A stretch of DNA of 6,756 nt from Minisyncoccota bacterium (lineage in GTDB: Bacteria > Patescibacteriota > Microgenomatia > UBA1400 > PJMF01), in contig DOZC01000004.1 in NCBI GenBank assembly GCA_003518205.1, forward strand, positions 1-6,756. The letters run 5' to 3'. The notes below the pieces were generated by a model. It ran no database searches, had not been told where the DNA came from, and was given only the letters and a program-made list of their open reading frames with translations. This document shows positions 1-5,125 of the stretch, piece by piece. Numbering within the stretch: the stretch's first letter is position 1; each line of letters opens with the position of its first letter. Both the position numbers and the translations under genes were made by a program.

Positions 1-1
1 T

Positions 2-814
2 TATCCGTTTGAGCTTGATTTTGCTAAGTTTCGTGAGATAGCTGACCTGGTGGGAGCTTGGCTGGTAGCCGACATTTCTCACATCACTGGGCTGGTGGTG
101 GCGGGAGAGCATCAATCACCGGTGCCGTATGCAGATGTGATTATGTCTACCACCCACAAAACTTTTCGGGGACCTCGAGGAGCGATGATCTTGGTTACAG
201 CTCGAGGAGTTGAGCGCGATTCAGATTTGGCAAGTAAGATTGATAAAGCCGTCTTTCCTGGATTGCAGGGTGGGCCGCACAACGCCACTACTGCTGGAAT
301 TGCAGTGGCGGCACTGGAAGCTCAAAAACCAGAGTTTACGGCTTACGCTCGACGCATTTGCGCCAATGCCACAGCTTTGGCTGAAGCGCTCAAATCTCAG
401 GGTTTGAAATTGGTGGGAGGCGGAACTGATAATCATTTATTAGTGGTAGATTTGACTCCTTTTGGAGATGGTTTCGGCACTCAAGTGGCTTTGGCTTTGG
501 ATGTAGCTGGAATTTATGCCAATCGCAACACCATTCCCAATGAGCCCTGCTCACCGTTTTATCCCTCAGGGTTGAGGTTGGGGACACCACTGATTACTAC
601 TCGGGGGTTACAGCCCGAACACATGGATCAATTGGCAGGCTGGATCAGACGGGCGATTGCGGTGATTGAAGCTGATCAGTTGCCAGTCGATAAAGCTCAA
701 CGCGGAGCTTTTTTGCAGGATTTTCGAACTCGAGTCCTGAAACATCCAGAATTGCTCAAAATTGCGGCTGAAGTCAGAGTTTTTGCCAATCAATTTCCGC
801 TATTTCAGTGGTAG
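2..814 (+). CDS. glyA: Serine hydroxymethyltransferase, C-terminal part (5' end outside window)
   Basis: PLP enzyme that converts serine and tetrahydrofolate to glycine and 5,10-methylene-THF; cytosolic and usually dimeric or tetrameric. The frame is already open at base 2 and encodes the family sequence YPFELDFAKFREIAD before the GTG at 50, so that GTG is internal, not a start. About 270 codons are present, against a usual family length near 410-430, so the N-terminal third is missing only because the window begins here. Visible motifs: VADISHITG (Asp and His of the cofactor pocket), STTHKTFRGPRG with the Schiff-base lysine at about residue 53 of the fragment, and SGLRLGTPLITTRG with the carboxylate-binding arginine. 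The stop TAG at 812-814 is followed by a second in-frame TAG. The neighbour folD uses the methylene-THF this enzyme makes. Family assignment is secure. Confidence 0.96.
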   Translation, partial: YPFELDFAKFREIADLVGAWLVADISHITGLVVAGEHQSPVPYADVIMSTTHKTFRGPRGAMILVTARGVERDSDLASKIDKAVFPGLQGGPHNATTAGIAVAALEAQKPEFTAYARRICANATALAEALKSQGLKLVGGGTDNHLLVVDLTPFGDGFGTQVALALDVAGIYANRNTIPNEPCSPFYPSGLRLGTPLITTRGLQPEHMDQLAGWIRRAIAVIEADQLPVDKAQRGAFLQDFRTRVLKHPELLKIAAEVRVFANQFPLFQW

Positions 815-851
815 TAGTGCATTTCGTTTGCGAACTCAGGTGGGGGCGAAT

Positions 852-908
852 ATGATTAGTTCATATGATGGTTGCAATTCGGCGCCTTGGCGCTCACCTT
901 TCCACTAG
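852..908 (+). other. Possible 18-codon upstream ORF overlapping the nfo start
   Basis: An ATG at 852 lies 5 nt after the G-rich stretch AGGTGGGGG (838-846), a better Shine-Dalgarno distance than the nfo start at 865 has (18-21 nt). It would encode MISSYDGCNSAPWRSPFH and stop at 906-908, inside nfo in another frame. It could be a leader peptide that tunes nfo translation, or simply chance. Nothing else supports it. Confidence 0.15.
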
Positions 909-1710
909 TGGTGGAGTTGACCAAGCTGTGAGGCAGGCCGCAGCGATTGGGGCCAACTGTCTGCAAGTTTTTTCTGGCTCGCCTCGGATGTGGCGACGAA
1001 CCTCACTGGACAAAATTGATGCTGTCAAAATTCAGACTGCTCAAAATGAGCTGGATGTGAGGCCAATTTTTACTCACGCCCTGTATCTGGTGAATTTAGC
1101 TTCTGATAAGTCAGAATTAGTTCAGATTTCAGCCGAGAGTCTCAAGCATGATTTGCGATTTGATAGTCATATTCAGGGTAGTGGAGTGGTGGTGCATTTG
1201 GGGAGTCATCAGGGCAGGGGTTTTGAGGCTATGAAACTTCAGCTGGTGGAGCAACTACGCCAAATCTTAGCTGACACGCCGCCAAACTCCACATTACTAA
1301 TTGAAAACTCGGCCGGCCAAAACGGCAAGATTGCCAGTGATTTGACTGAAATTCGCTGGCTGTTAAGTCAAGTGAGTTCGTCGCGACTCAACTGGTGTTT
1401 TGACACCTGTCACGCTTTTGCCGCTGGGATTAATTTAGCTAGTGTGGCCGCTGAACTAACGGCTTTGGATCTTTGGTCGTCGCTGAAAGTGATTCACTTA
1501 AATGACAGCCGCGATCCTTTTAATTCAGGCCGAGATCGCCATGGTAATTTTGGCGAAGGCACAATTCCGACTGAAAGTCTCCGCCATTTTTTGCAAACTC
1601 CTCAAGTTAAATCAATTCCCCTAATCACCGAAGCTCCAGGTTTTGATGGTCATGGTCCGGACGCCGAAAATATTATTAGAATGAAAACCCTGGTGAGTTA
1701 CAATACATGA
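865..1710 (+). CDS. nfo: Endonuclease IV (AP endonuclease, TIM-barrel, trinuclear zinc)
   Basis: Base excision repair enzyme that cuts the backbone 5' of abasic sites and removes blocked 3' ends. The 281-residue product matches the family length (E. coli Nfo about 285). It opens with RRLGAHLSTSGGVDQAV and IGANCLQVF, the standard first strand and helix. All nine expected metal ligands can be placed: His71 (FTHALY), His111 (VVHLGSH, where HPGS is usual), Glu147 (LLIEN), Asp180 and His183 (FDTCHAFAAG), His211 (VIHLNDS), Asp224 and His226 (GRDRHGNFGEG) and Glu256 (ITEAPG). ATG codons at 865 and 868 are tandem; an in-frame TGA at 853-855 rules out a longer N-terminus. The stop touches the folD start with no gap, so the two are probably translationally coupled. 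Function is secure; why a repair gene sits between two C1 genes is not shown by the sequence. Confidence 0.96.
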   Translation: MMVAIRRLGAHLSTSGGVDQAVRQAAAIGANCLQVFSGSPRMWRRTSLDKIDAVKIQTAQNELDVRPIFTHALYLVNLASDKSELVQISAESLKHDLRFDSHIQGSGVVVHLGSHQGRGFEAMKLQLVEQLRQILADTPPNSTLLIENSAGQNGKIASDLTEIRWLLSQVSSSRLNWCFDTCHAFAAGINLASVAAELTALDLWSSLKVIHLNDSRDPFNSGRDRHGNFGEGTIPTESLRHFLQTPQVKSIPLITEAPGFDGHGPDAENIIRMKTLVSYNT

Positions 1711-2631
1711 ATGGAACTCAAAGATTTGATTAGGCCGGAAACTTTGCCGGTGGATGGCTACGCTTTGGCTGCGGCTCGCGAGCCGGGTTTGGCTATCAGA
1801 GCCCGCCAGCTCACGGCGGCTAGAGGAAATCAGCCTCCAACTATCGCCGCGATTTTATTTGTTGAGGATGCTGGGAGTGTGCTTTATACCAGGCTAAAAC
1901 GAGAAGCGGCAACGAGATTGGGGATTGGGTATCAAGTTTTTGAATTTCCTATTAGTACGCCAGTAGCTGAGGTTCAAGCCAAAATTTTAGAGCTCAATCA
2001 AAATCCAGAAATTACGGGCGTCATGATTCAAAAGCCTTACCGCGGTCAACGTGATCCAGGTGAATATCAAATTTGGTGGCACAATTTAATTTCAACCATT
2101 GATCCAGCCAAAGATGTAGATGGTTTGACTCCCACCACTTTGAATTTAGTTAAAGCTAATCGATGGCAACAAGCTGGAGTCGTGTTGCCAGCTACTTGTC
2201 GAGCAGTTTTGATTTTACTCAAACATTACACTCGAATTTTTGATTTAACGCCCGAACGACGAGCTGAGTTAAAAGTGGCGGTAATTGGCAGATCTGAGTT
2301 ATTGGGTTTGCCCTTAGCTGCGGAACTAAAAAACCAAAAATGCGATGTAATATTACTGGGTAAAAAGGACTTAAATCAGCTAATTGAACAAAAAATTTTC
2401 TTGAAGAATTTCGACCTAGTTATTACTGCCACTGGCCAAGTGGCCTTTTTGAAAGGGGAGTGGTTAAAACCCGAAAGTTTGGTGGTCGATGTGGGTGAAC
2501 CCAGAGGTGATGTGGAGTGGAAGAGTGCTGGCCAAGTGGCCAGTCTGATCACGCCGGTGCCCGGCGGAGTGGGGCCATTAACAGTTTCTAGCTTAATGGA
2601 AAACAGTCTGGATTTACTCGAGCCGAGATGA
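1711..2631 (+). CDS. folD: Diverged FolD: methylene-THF dehydrogenase / methenyl-THF cyclohydrolase
   Basis: Bifunctional folate enzyme interconverting 5,10-methylene-THF, methenyl-THF and 10-formyl-THF with NAD(P); cytosolic. The 306 residues are slightly longer than the usual 280-300. Conserved: catalytic Y59-x3-K63 (VLYTRLK), Gln107 (VMIQ), KDVDGLTP at about 134-141, the dinucleotide-site VIGRSELLGLP at 191-201, VITATGQ at 237-243, VVDVGE at 258-263, and TPVPGGVGPLT at 281-291. Changed: the LPLP after Gln107 is KPYRG, the PCTPxG folate motif is PATCRAV (160-166), and there is an insertion around 108-125 (RGQRDPGEYQIWW). The start ATG directly follows the nfo TGA; GGTGAG at 1692-1697 is the only Shine-Dalgarno-like stretch. 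With glyA nearby it should complete serine-to-formyl-THF flow. Dehydrogenase activity looks intact by key residues; cyclohydrolase efficiency is uncertain. Confidence 0.92.
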   Translation: MELKDLIRPETLPVDGYALAAAREPGLAIRARQLTAARGNQPPTIAAILFVEDAGSVLYTRLKREAATRLGIGYQVFEFPISTPVAEVQAKILELNQNPEITGVMIQKPYRGQRDPGEYQIWWHNLISTIDPAKDVDGLTPTTLNLVKANRWQQAGVVLPATCRAVLILLKHYTRIFDLTPERRAELKVAVIGRSELLGLPLAAELKNQKCDVILLGKKDLNQLIEQKIFLKNFDLVITATGQVAFLKGEWLKPESLVVDVGEPRGDVEWKSAGQVASLITPVPGGVGPLTVSSLMENSLDLLEPR

Positions 2632-2753
2632 TACACTACCCATCTTAATTAAAAACTGGCGCGATTTGGTTTCATCAGTCCTGATTTTGACCTCATTGCG
2701 CTTCTGCATTCTGGCCGCCGCGCCAAGAGTCAGCAGATAAACAAGGACAAGCT
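2632..2753 (+). promoter_or_regulatory. 122-bp leader of rpsB-tsf, possibly structured
   Basis: The only sizeable gap in the left-hand gene cluster. It contains a 7-bp arm pair (2657-2663 with 2719-2725, TGGCGCG/CGCGCCA) enclosing 55 nt, and inside it a small ATCAG/CTGAT hairpin near 2674-2685. The rpsB Shine-Dalgarno AAGGA is at 2743-2747. A TTGACC at 2687-2692 has no acceptable -10 at 16-18 bp, so I do not call a promoter. S2 autoregulates through its mRNA leader in other bacteria; whether that applies here is inference. Confidence 0.3.
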
Positions 2754-3485
2754 ATGACAGATATTGCCACTTTACCCAAAAAGGCTCCAGAATATGACCT
2801 GACAACGCTGTTGGAAGCTGGGTGTCATTTTGGTCATCAAAAACGCAAATGGCATCCCAAAATGAAGCCATTTATTTATATGGAAAAAGATGGAGTCCAC
2901 ATCTTTGATCTGGAAAAAACTGCCACTCAACTGCAATTGGCTTACAATTATGCTTATGAGCTGGGTAAAACTGGCAAAACCATGATTATGGTGGGTACCA
3001 AACGTCAAATTAAAGATGTCGTCAAAGCTACTGCCAAAAATGCTGGTTTGTTTTACATGACCTCGCGCTGGTTGGGCGGACTGCTGACTAATTGGGATCA
3101 AGTGCGCTTATCTATCAAACGCATGGTGGAGATTGAAACTGGTCTGAAAACCGATAAATTCAAAGGTTACACCAAATATGAGCGGAATCAACTCGAGAAG
3201 GAATTGAGTCGGCTGGAGCGCTTTTTCGATGGAGTGCGAGATTTAAAAACCAAGCCAGATTGTATTTTTGTGGTTGATCCAGCTCGCGAAAAAAATGCCG
3301 TGGCTGAGGCTGCCAAAATGGAAGTCCCCGTTATGGCTTTGGCTGACTCCAACGCCGATCCTTCTTTGATCAGTGCCGTGGTGATTCCCGCCAATGACGA
3401 CGCTGTCAAAAGTGTCGAGTTAATTGTGAACGAAATCGCTGCTGCTTACGTAGCTGGTCGCGATGGAGCTAAAACTGTTAAATAA
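2754..3485 (+). CDS. rpsB: 30S ribosomal protein S2
   Basis: Structural protein of the small ribosomal subunit, needed for S1 docking and initiation in bacteria that have S1. The 243 residues are full length for the family. Typical blocks in order: LLEAGCHFGHQKRKWHPKMKPFIY near the N-terminus, GVHIFDLEKT, MVGTKRQIKDVV, MTSRWLGGLLTNW, then the helical hairpin insertion, PDCIFVVDPAREKNAVAEA, and the C-terminal ALADSNADPSL followed by IPANDDAVKSVELI. In most bacteria the aspartate block reads VDTNCDP, so this is a mild variant. Start ATG is supported by AAGGA 6 nt upstream. It is followed after 27 bp by tsf in the near-universal rpsB-tsf order, so the two are very likely co-transcribed. Confidence 0.97.
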   Translation: MTDIATLPKKAPEYDLTTLLEAGCHFGHQKRKWHPKMKPFIYMEKDGVHIFDLEKTATQLQLAYNYAYELGKTGKTMIMVGTKRQIKDVVKATAKNAGLFYMTSRWLGGLLTNWDQVRLSIKRMVEIETGLKTDKFKGYTKYERNQLEKELSRLERFFDGVRDLKTKPDCIFVVDPAREKNAVAEAAKMEVPVMALADSNADPSLISAVVIPANDDAVKSVELIVNEIAAAYVAGRDGAKTVK

Positions 3486-3512
3486 AAAATAATTTTAAGT
3501 CAAAGGACTATC

Positions 3513-3971
3513 ATGCCCATTACCGCTTTAGATATCAAAAACTTGCGTGAGGCCACTGGAGCTCGAATCATGGACTGCAAAAAAGCCCTTGAGGAAGCCG
3601 GCGGCGATTTGCAAAAAGCTGTGGCTTTAGTGGAGGCTAAGGGTTTGGCTCGGGCTGAAAAAAATGCCGATCGGGAAACCAAAGCTGGTTTTATCGCTAA
3701 CTATGTGCACATGACTGGCACCTCAGCTGCTTTGGTAGAGGTGGTCTGTGAAACTGACTTTGTGGCCAAAAACCAAGAGTTTCGTGATCTGGCCAGAGAC
3801 ATCGCTATGCAAGTGGTGGCCATGAATCCGGAATCAGTGGCAGCTTTATTAGATCAAGAATTCATCAAAGATGGCAGTAAAACCATCGGTGGCATGCTCA
3901 AAGCCCTCAGCGGCAAAATCGGGGAGAAGATGGTCATTAGCCGATTTGTGAGATACGAGCTAGGGGTTTAG
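3513..3971 (+). CDS. tsf: Elongation factor Ts, minimal form
   Basis: Guanine nucleotide exchange factor that recycles EF-Tu-GDP. N-terminal UBA-like domain at about 1-50 (ITALDIKNLREATGARIMDC, then KKALEEAGGDLQKAV), followed by the core with the EF-Tu contact motif TDFVA at 81-85 (VCETDFVAKNQEF) and the C-terminal KIGEKMVISRFVRYELG. At 152 residues it is much shorter than E. coli EF-Ts (about 282) and even Thermus EF-Ts (about 196). The missing piece lies between NPESV (105-109) and FIKDGSKT (117-124), where longer proteins carry the acidic segment and EGRLxKFxEE helix. The N- and C-terminal blocks are both intact, so this looks like a compact family variant and not a broken gene. AAAGGA at 3502-3507 gives a good ribosome site, 5 nt before ATG. 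Confidence 0.95.
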   Translation: MPITALDIKNLREATGARIMDCKKALEEAGGDLQKAVALVEAKGLARAEKNADRETKAGFIANYVHMTGTSAALVEVVCETDFVAKNQEFRDLARDIAMQVVAMNPESVAALLDQEFIKDGSKTIGGMLKALSGKIGEKMVISRFVRYELGV

Positions 3972-3998
3972 AGTTCATAGCTCTCTAAATTTATTGTT
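3967..3998 (+). terminator. Weak intrinsic terminator after tsf
   Basis: Arms TTTAGAG (3967-3973) and CTCTAAA (3983-3989) form a 7-bp stem with a 9-nt loop, followed by T-rich TTTATTGTTT. The left arm overlaps the tsf stop codon. The stem is AT-rich and short, so this is tentative, but it is the only stop signal before the convergent gene. Confidence 0.4.
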
Positions 3999-4037
3999 TG
4001 AAATTGTGGCCGCTATTTTAGTGAGTGTAAATTCTGT

Positions 4038-4085
4038 AAATAAAAGACTTCACCAGTCAGTGGGAGGCAAGCACTGACTGGTGAA
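4038..4085 (-). terminator. Strong intrinsic terminator of the minus-strand ConA-like gene
   Basis: A perfect 14-bp stem (4049-4062 with 4072-4085, arm TTCACCAGTCAGTG) with a 9-nt loop. Read on the minus strand it is followed by GTCTTTTATTTAC, a serviceable U-tract; on the plus strand it is followed by AAAGCAATTC, so it does not look like a terminator for tsf. It lies 22 nt beyond the stop codon of the minus-strand gene. Confidence 0.85.
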
Positions 4086-4087
4086 AA

Positions 4088-4100
4088 AGCAATTCATGAG
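4088..4100 (+). repeat. 13-bp inverted repeat, downstream copy (brackets the ConA-like gene)
   Basis: AGCAATTCATGAG here is the exact reverse complement of CTCATGAATTGCT at 4974-4986. In the minus-strand mRNA this copy begins 7 nt after the stop codon and could pair with the copy in the 5' leader; pairing extends to 16 bp with one G-U. It might also be the terminal repeat of an inserted element, but no target duplication or transposase is visible. Confidence 0.75.
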
Positions 4101-4106
4101 TGACGT

Positions 4107-4943
4107 TTACTGGCTGGATTCCTCCAGCCAGATGGAAATCGGCCCGAACCGGGCCGACTGATGGGAACTGGGGTTTTGCACCCCGAGCTCCCAAATATAG
4201 GGCAGATAATAATTATCTGCCCACAACTGAATTTCCCCCGTTTCGAAACCCTGGCCGGCACAAGTGCCGACCAGGCCCCCATTCGCATAGCCGGCCCAGC
4301 CTAAGCTGGACCACTCTATGCGAAAAACATTCGTCTCAGTGGGGTCGACCCCTACCACCCGCAAATTGCAGGTGGGGAGCCAGCCCCTGACGAAAGAAAA
4401 GCGGAGTCCGGCCATGCCGGACCCCTCAGATTCTGGGCTGAGAAAACTCAGCCCGAACGCTCCCCCTGTAAAACCGCCATTACTGGCCATGACCCCCTGG
4501 CCAGTAAAGGTGCCCCTTTTTTGAATCCAAAATCCAAAGGACCCCTCGTATCCTTTGGACCCCGTCACTAAAAATTCCGCCACCATTTTGGTGGTGGCGG
4601 TAGGGGCGGTGAGCGGGGTGGTGGAGAGGAGAAATACATTGTTGTATTCCCCCTCCTCCGGATCAAACTCCGGATCCGGGCTGATGCCCAAATCCAGAGT
4701 GCCGTCCCCCACGACGGCATTTTCCGCCGGCACGGCAATGACCTCGCCGTGCCAGTTCTGATAAGCCTGCCATTGAGACAGGCTTTGATCCCCAAAGGTC
4801 TCTGTGAAAACAGAGGCCTTTGAGGTGGGAGTTGCGGCCGCCTGGGAGGCGGCCTTTGGGCCGGGGAGGCCCGAAAGAACTAGGAGTGCTAGCACGACGG
4901 CTAGCACTCCCAGCATGACCCCGGTGGGGGGAATTTTTTTCAT
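4107..4943 (-). CDS. Secreted or membrane-anchored protein, probable concanavalin A-like beta-sandwich
   Basis: 278 residues. MKKIPP is followed by a hydrophobic helix at about 8-26 and an Ala/Thr-rich linker (31-44), so this is a signal peptide (possible AxA-type site near SQA, residues 33-36) or an N-terminal anchor. From residue 45 the pattern FTETFGDQSLSQWQ, then DGTLDLGIS (80-88), GSFGFWIQ (134-141), VFRIEWSS (206-213), GEIQLWADN (236-244) and a final strand FGPISIWLE resembles LamG/GH16-like jelly-roll domains, which bind or cut carbohydrates. I cannot place a catalytic Glu pair, so no enzyme activity is proposed. Cys192 and Cys228 are the only cysteines and may form a disulfide. The start is supported by GGAG at 4950-4953, 6 nt before ATG. 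Base composition is GC-richer than neighbours (39 of 60 in 4261-4320) and nearly the whole ORF is occupied by inverted repeats. Fold call is moderate; function unknown. Confidence 0.8.
   Translation of the reverse strand: MKKIPPTGVMLGVLAVVLALLVLSGLPGPKAASQAAATPTSKASVFTETFGDQSLSQWQAYQNWHGEVIAVPAENAVVGDGTLDLGISPDPEFDPEEGEYNNVFLLSTTPLTAPTATTKMVAEFLVTGSKGYEGSFGFWIQKRGTFTGQGVMASNGGFTGGAFGLSFLSPESEGSGMAGLRFSFVRGWLPTCNLRVVGVDPTETNVFRIEWSSLGWAGYANGGLVGTCAGQGFETGEIQLWADNYYLPYIWELGVQNPSSHQSARFGPISIWLEESSQ
4107..4943. repeat. Array of about 25 consecutive short inverted repeats filling the coding sequence
   Basis: Arm pairs read by eye: 4110-4118/4123-4131 (9 bp), 4139-4146/4150-4157 (8), 4170-4174/4180-4184 (5), 4200-4209/4213-4222 (10), palindrome 4240-4249, 4250-4254+4256-4261/4264-4269+4271-4275, 4282-4290/4316-4324 (9) enclosing 4296-4300/4305-4309, palindrome 4341-4352, 4355-4359+4361-4364/4366-4369+4371-4375, 4406-4412/4416-4422 (7), 4435-4442/4447-4454 (8), 4480-4489/4498-4507 (10), 4533-4541/4551-4559 (9), 4577-4584/4593-4600 (8), 4633-4637/4644-4648, palindrome 4670-4679, 4700-4706/4713-4719 (7), 4729-4736/4746-4753 (8), 4763-4769/4779-4785 (7), 4794-4805/4810-4821 (11 of 12), 4836-4843/4847-4854 (8), 4858-4862/4868-4872, 4883-4893/4900-4910 (11). 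Loops are mostly 3-9 nt. The arms differ in sequence from one another, so this is a series of unrelated hairpins and not one repeated unit. The A-rich start-codon region (4930-4950) is free of them. Confidence 0.85.
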
Positions 4944-4973
4944 TTTTTTCTCCGGTTGCCTCCAGAAAAAAAA

Positions 4974-4986
4974 CTCATGAATTGCT
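4974..4986 (-). repeat. 13-bp inverted repeat, upstream copy in the 5' leader
   Basis: Reverse complement of 4088-4100. In the minus-strand mRNA it lies about 30 nt before the start codon, followed directly by a run of eight U (4973-4966) and then the ribosome site. It also abuts a small self-complementary stretch GCTCTTAAAGAGC (4984-4996). Confidence 0.75.
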
Positions 4987-4998
4987 CTTAAAGAGCAC

Positions 4999-5044
4999 TG
5001 TCCCCAGCCATTGTCGCAGATCTAAATCTGGCGACTGGCGGACA
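4999..5044 (-). promoter_or_regulatory. Structured 5' leader hairpin of the ConA-like gene
   Basis: An irregular hairpin with four stacked helices: 4999-5003/5040-5044 (5 bp), 5007-5010/5036-5039 (4 bp), 5013-5017/5031-5035 (5 bp) and 5018-5021/5026-5029 (4 bp), with bulges of 3, 2 and 1 nt and a 4-nt loop. Given the -10 at 5057-5062, transcription should start near 5050, so this hairpin would cap the 5' end of the mRNA. It could stabilise the message or be a regulatory site; it matches no riboswitch I recognise. Confidence 0.55.
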
Positions 5045-5056
5045 CAGCACGCCAGG

Positions 5057-5065
5057 ATTATACCA
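5057..5065 (-). promoter_or_regulatory. Extended -10 promoter for the ConA-like gene
   Basis: On the minus strand the sequence is TGGTATAAT, a perfect -10 hexamer (5062-5057) with the extended TG one base upstream. No good -35 is seen at 16-18 bp, which is tolerable for an extended -10. Predicted start is near 5050, giving a leader of about 107 nt. It is divergent from the promoter at 5090-5118. Confidence 0.65.
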
Positions 5066-5089
5066 AAAGTTTAGTTTCACGGCCTTATA

Positions 5090-5118
5090 TTGACAATATT
5101 TGAATGTTATAGGATAAT
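5090..5118 (+). promoter_or_regulatory. Near-consensus sigma70-type promoter for the structured RNA
   Basis: TTGACA (5090-5095), a 17-bp spacer and GATAAT (5113-5118): 6 of 6 and 5 of 6 matches at the ideal spacing. Predicted transcription start is about 5125-5128, exactly where the closing helix of the downstream RNA begins. Confidence 0.85.
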
Positions 5119-5125
5119 ACTCAGT

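Noticed and set aside
2432..2542. Direct repeat CTGGCCAAGTGGCC at 2432-2445 and 2529-2542 within folD
   Set aside because: Both encode a GQVA peptide in conserved parts of the enzyme; most likely coincidence of codons, though each copy is self-complementary.
4100..4795. Plus-strand and alternate minus-frame ORFs inside the ConA-like gene
   Set aside because: Low-complexity shadow frames. The 4107-4943 frame alone has a ribosome site, a signal segment and a folded-domain pattern; GC richness and palindromes keep other frames open.
4049..4986. CRISPR array or viroid-like (Obelisk-type) rod
   Set aside because: The inverted-repeat arms are all different and irregularly spaced, so it is not CRISPR. 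The pairing is local hairpins, not one long rod, and the gene has its own bacterial promoter, ribosome site and terminator.
4088..4986. Insertion sequence or MITE
   Set aside because: Inverted repeats alone are not enough: no transposase, no target-site duplication, and the transcription signals of the gene sit outside the repeats.
4966..4996. Transcription attenuator in the ConA-like leader (small hairpin near 4984-4996 and U8 run)
   Set aside because: The hairpin has only 5-6 bp and is separated from the U-run by about 10 nt, too far for a normal intrinsic terminator.
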